NCBI GenBank assembly: GCA_016795375.1
Contig: JAEUHJ010000032.1
Coordinates: 1-42,676 of the forward strand
DNA length: 42,676 nucleotides
Origin: Verrucomicrobiaceae bacterium
GTDB taxonomy: Bacteria; Verrucomicrobiota; Verrucomicrobiia; Verrucomicrobiales; Verrucomicrobiaceae
Reading direction: 5' to 3'
Each line of letters begins with the position of its first letter. Position 1 is the stretch's first letter. Below the pieces are notes generated by a model. The model was not told where the DNA came from. It searched no databases and saw only the letters and a list, made by a program, of their open reading frames with translations. Shown piece after piece: positions 42,148-42,676 of this stretch. The translations under genes and the position numbers were made by a program.

Positions 42148-42676
42148 TCACATCGCGAAAATCGTGTCCATGCGTTCGGTGAGCGTCTTGAGGCCGTTCG
42201 GATTGATGCCGCCGCGTTGCTCGCTGATGGCCCAGCCGGTGTAGCCGATGCTGTCGAGCGCCTTCATGATGGCGGGCCAGTTGTTGTCGCCCTGCGTGAG
42301 GTCGCAGTCGAAGCCCTTCCACACGCCCTCATCCTTCATCTTCTTCGTGCTGTATTCTTTGACGTGGATGCGGTTGATGCGCTTGCCGAGCACGGGGATC
42401 CAATGCTCCGGCCAGCCGTAGCGCAGCACGTTGCCGATGTCGAAGTGCCAGCCGACGACCGGATCGCCGATCTCGTCGAGGAATTTCACCGCCTCAATCG
42501 GGCTGAGGATGAAATTGTTCCAGACGTTCTCGATGGAAATCTTCACGCCGAGCTCCTGGGCGAGCGGCACGGCCTTCTTGAGCTGGGTGATGGAGCGCGC
42601 CCACGCGACGGCGTAAGGCACTTCCTCGTTCACGACGCCGGGCACGACGAGGATGGAGTCCGCGCCGTAGGCCTTG
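42148..42676 (-). CDS. Sugar phosphate isomerase/epimerase family protein (5'-truncated by window)
   Basis: The C-terminal 176 residues of a TIM-barrel isomerase. The frame is open to the window edge (KAYGADSILVVPGVVNEEV), so the start is outside; the GTG at 42645 is not a real start. Metal-site strands are ISIENVWNNFILSP, VVGWHFDIGN and INRIHVKEYS. It is paired with a PIG-L deacetylase. It differs from the isomerase at the left edge of the window, so the two are not copies. Confidence 0.85.
   Translation of the reverse strand, partial: KAYGADSILVVPGVVNEEVPYAVAWARSITQLKKAVPLAQELGVKISIENVWNNFILSPIEAVKFLDEIGDPVVGWHFDIGNVLRYGWPEHWIPVLGKRINRIHVKEYSTKKMKDEGVWKGFDCDLTQGDNNWPAIMKALDSIGYTGWAISEQRGGINPNGLKTLTERMDTIFAM

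Overview
The window looks like a chromosome segment of a Verrucomicrobiota bacterium, probably Verrucomicrobiaceae (Prosthecobacter/Verrucomicrobium-like). The basis is a PVC-type gene set: a c-type cytochrome/WD40/DUF1549-DUF1553 protein followed by a Tat-exported DUF1501 protein, a CehA/McbA-like PHP protein, and paired sugar-phosphate isomerase and Gfo/Idh/MocA genes. It also has a Gram-negative Mla lipid-transport operon, high GC, and many ATGA or TGATG stop/start overlaps. No rRNA or tRNA genes were seen.

Layout. (1) 1-12.8 kb, housekeeping: a truncated sugar isomerase, a Gfo/Idh/MocA oxidoreductase, the mlaE-F-D-C-A operon, a lone secretin on the minus strand, an ABC transporter pair, a hicB-hicA toxin-antitoxin pair, and ligA. 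(2) 12.8-15.6 kb, repeat-rich accessory DNA: a collagen-like protein, an FN3 protein, an XRE regulator, REP-like direct repeats, and a 22-bp tandem array of 13 units that ends in a perfect 16-bp inverted repeat next to a DnaA-box-like sequence. (3) 15.5-23.9 kb: a complete type II-C-like CRISPR-Cas locus. It has a promoter, an 18-codon relic of a different cas9 start, cas9 (1249 aa), cas1, cas2, a predicted tracrRNA on the minus strand, and an array of 46 identical 36-nt repeats with 45 spacers. (4) 23.9-28.1 kb, defence island: a PstI/BsuBI-type restriction-modification pair, a broken helicase tail between 20-bp direct repeats, a DUF4926/DUF6883-like small gene pair, and a solitary degenerate CRISPR repeat 4.1 kb from the array. 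(5) 28.1-42.7 kb, PVC metabolic and surface genes: mutarotase, cytidine deaminase, PHP protein, a membrane acyltransferase-like protein, HNH endonuclease, the cytochrome/DUF1501/PPC operon, a TPR protein, a NYN-domain protein, a PIG-L deacetylase and a second truncated sugar isomerase.

How it works together. The cas genes overlap and read rightward. The anti-repeat and its two downstream hairpins make sense only on the minus strand, so crRNAs and tracrRNA are inferred to be transcribed leftward toward cas2. Each repeat carries a weak promoter-like pair in that direction, as in known II-C systems. CRISPR-Cas9, the restriction-modification pair and the small gene pairs together form a defence cluster.

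The most unusual signals are the relic RuvC-I start in frame upstream of the intact cas9, the iteron-like array beside the locus, and the orphan repeat beyond the restriction-modification island. Together they suggest effector replacement and insertion events around this CRISPR locus. All functional statements rest on reading the sequence and recalling protein families; no searches were run.
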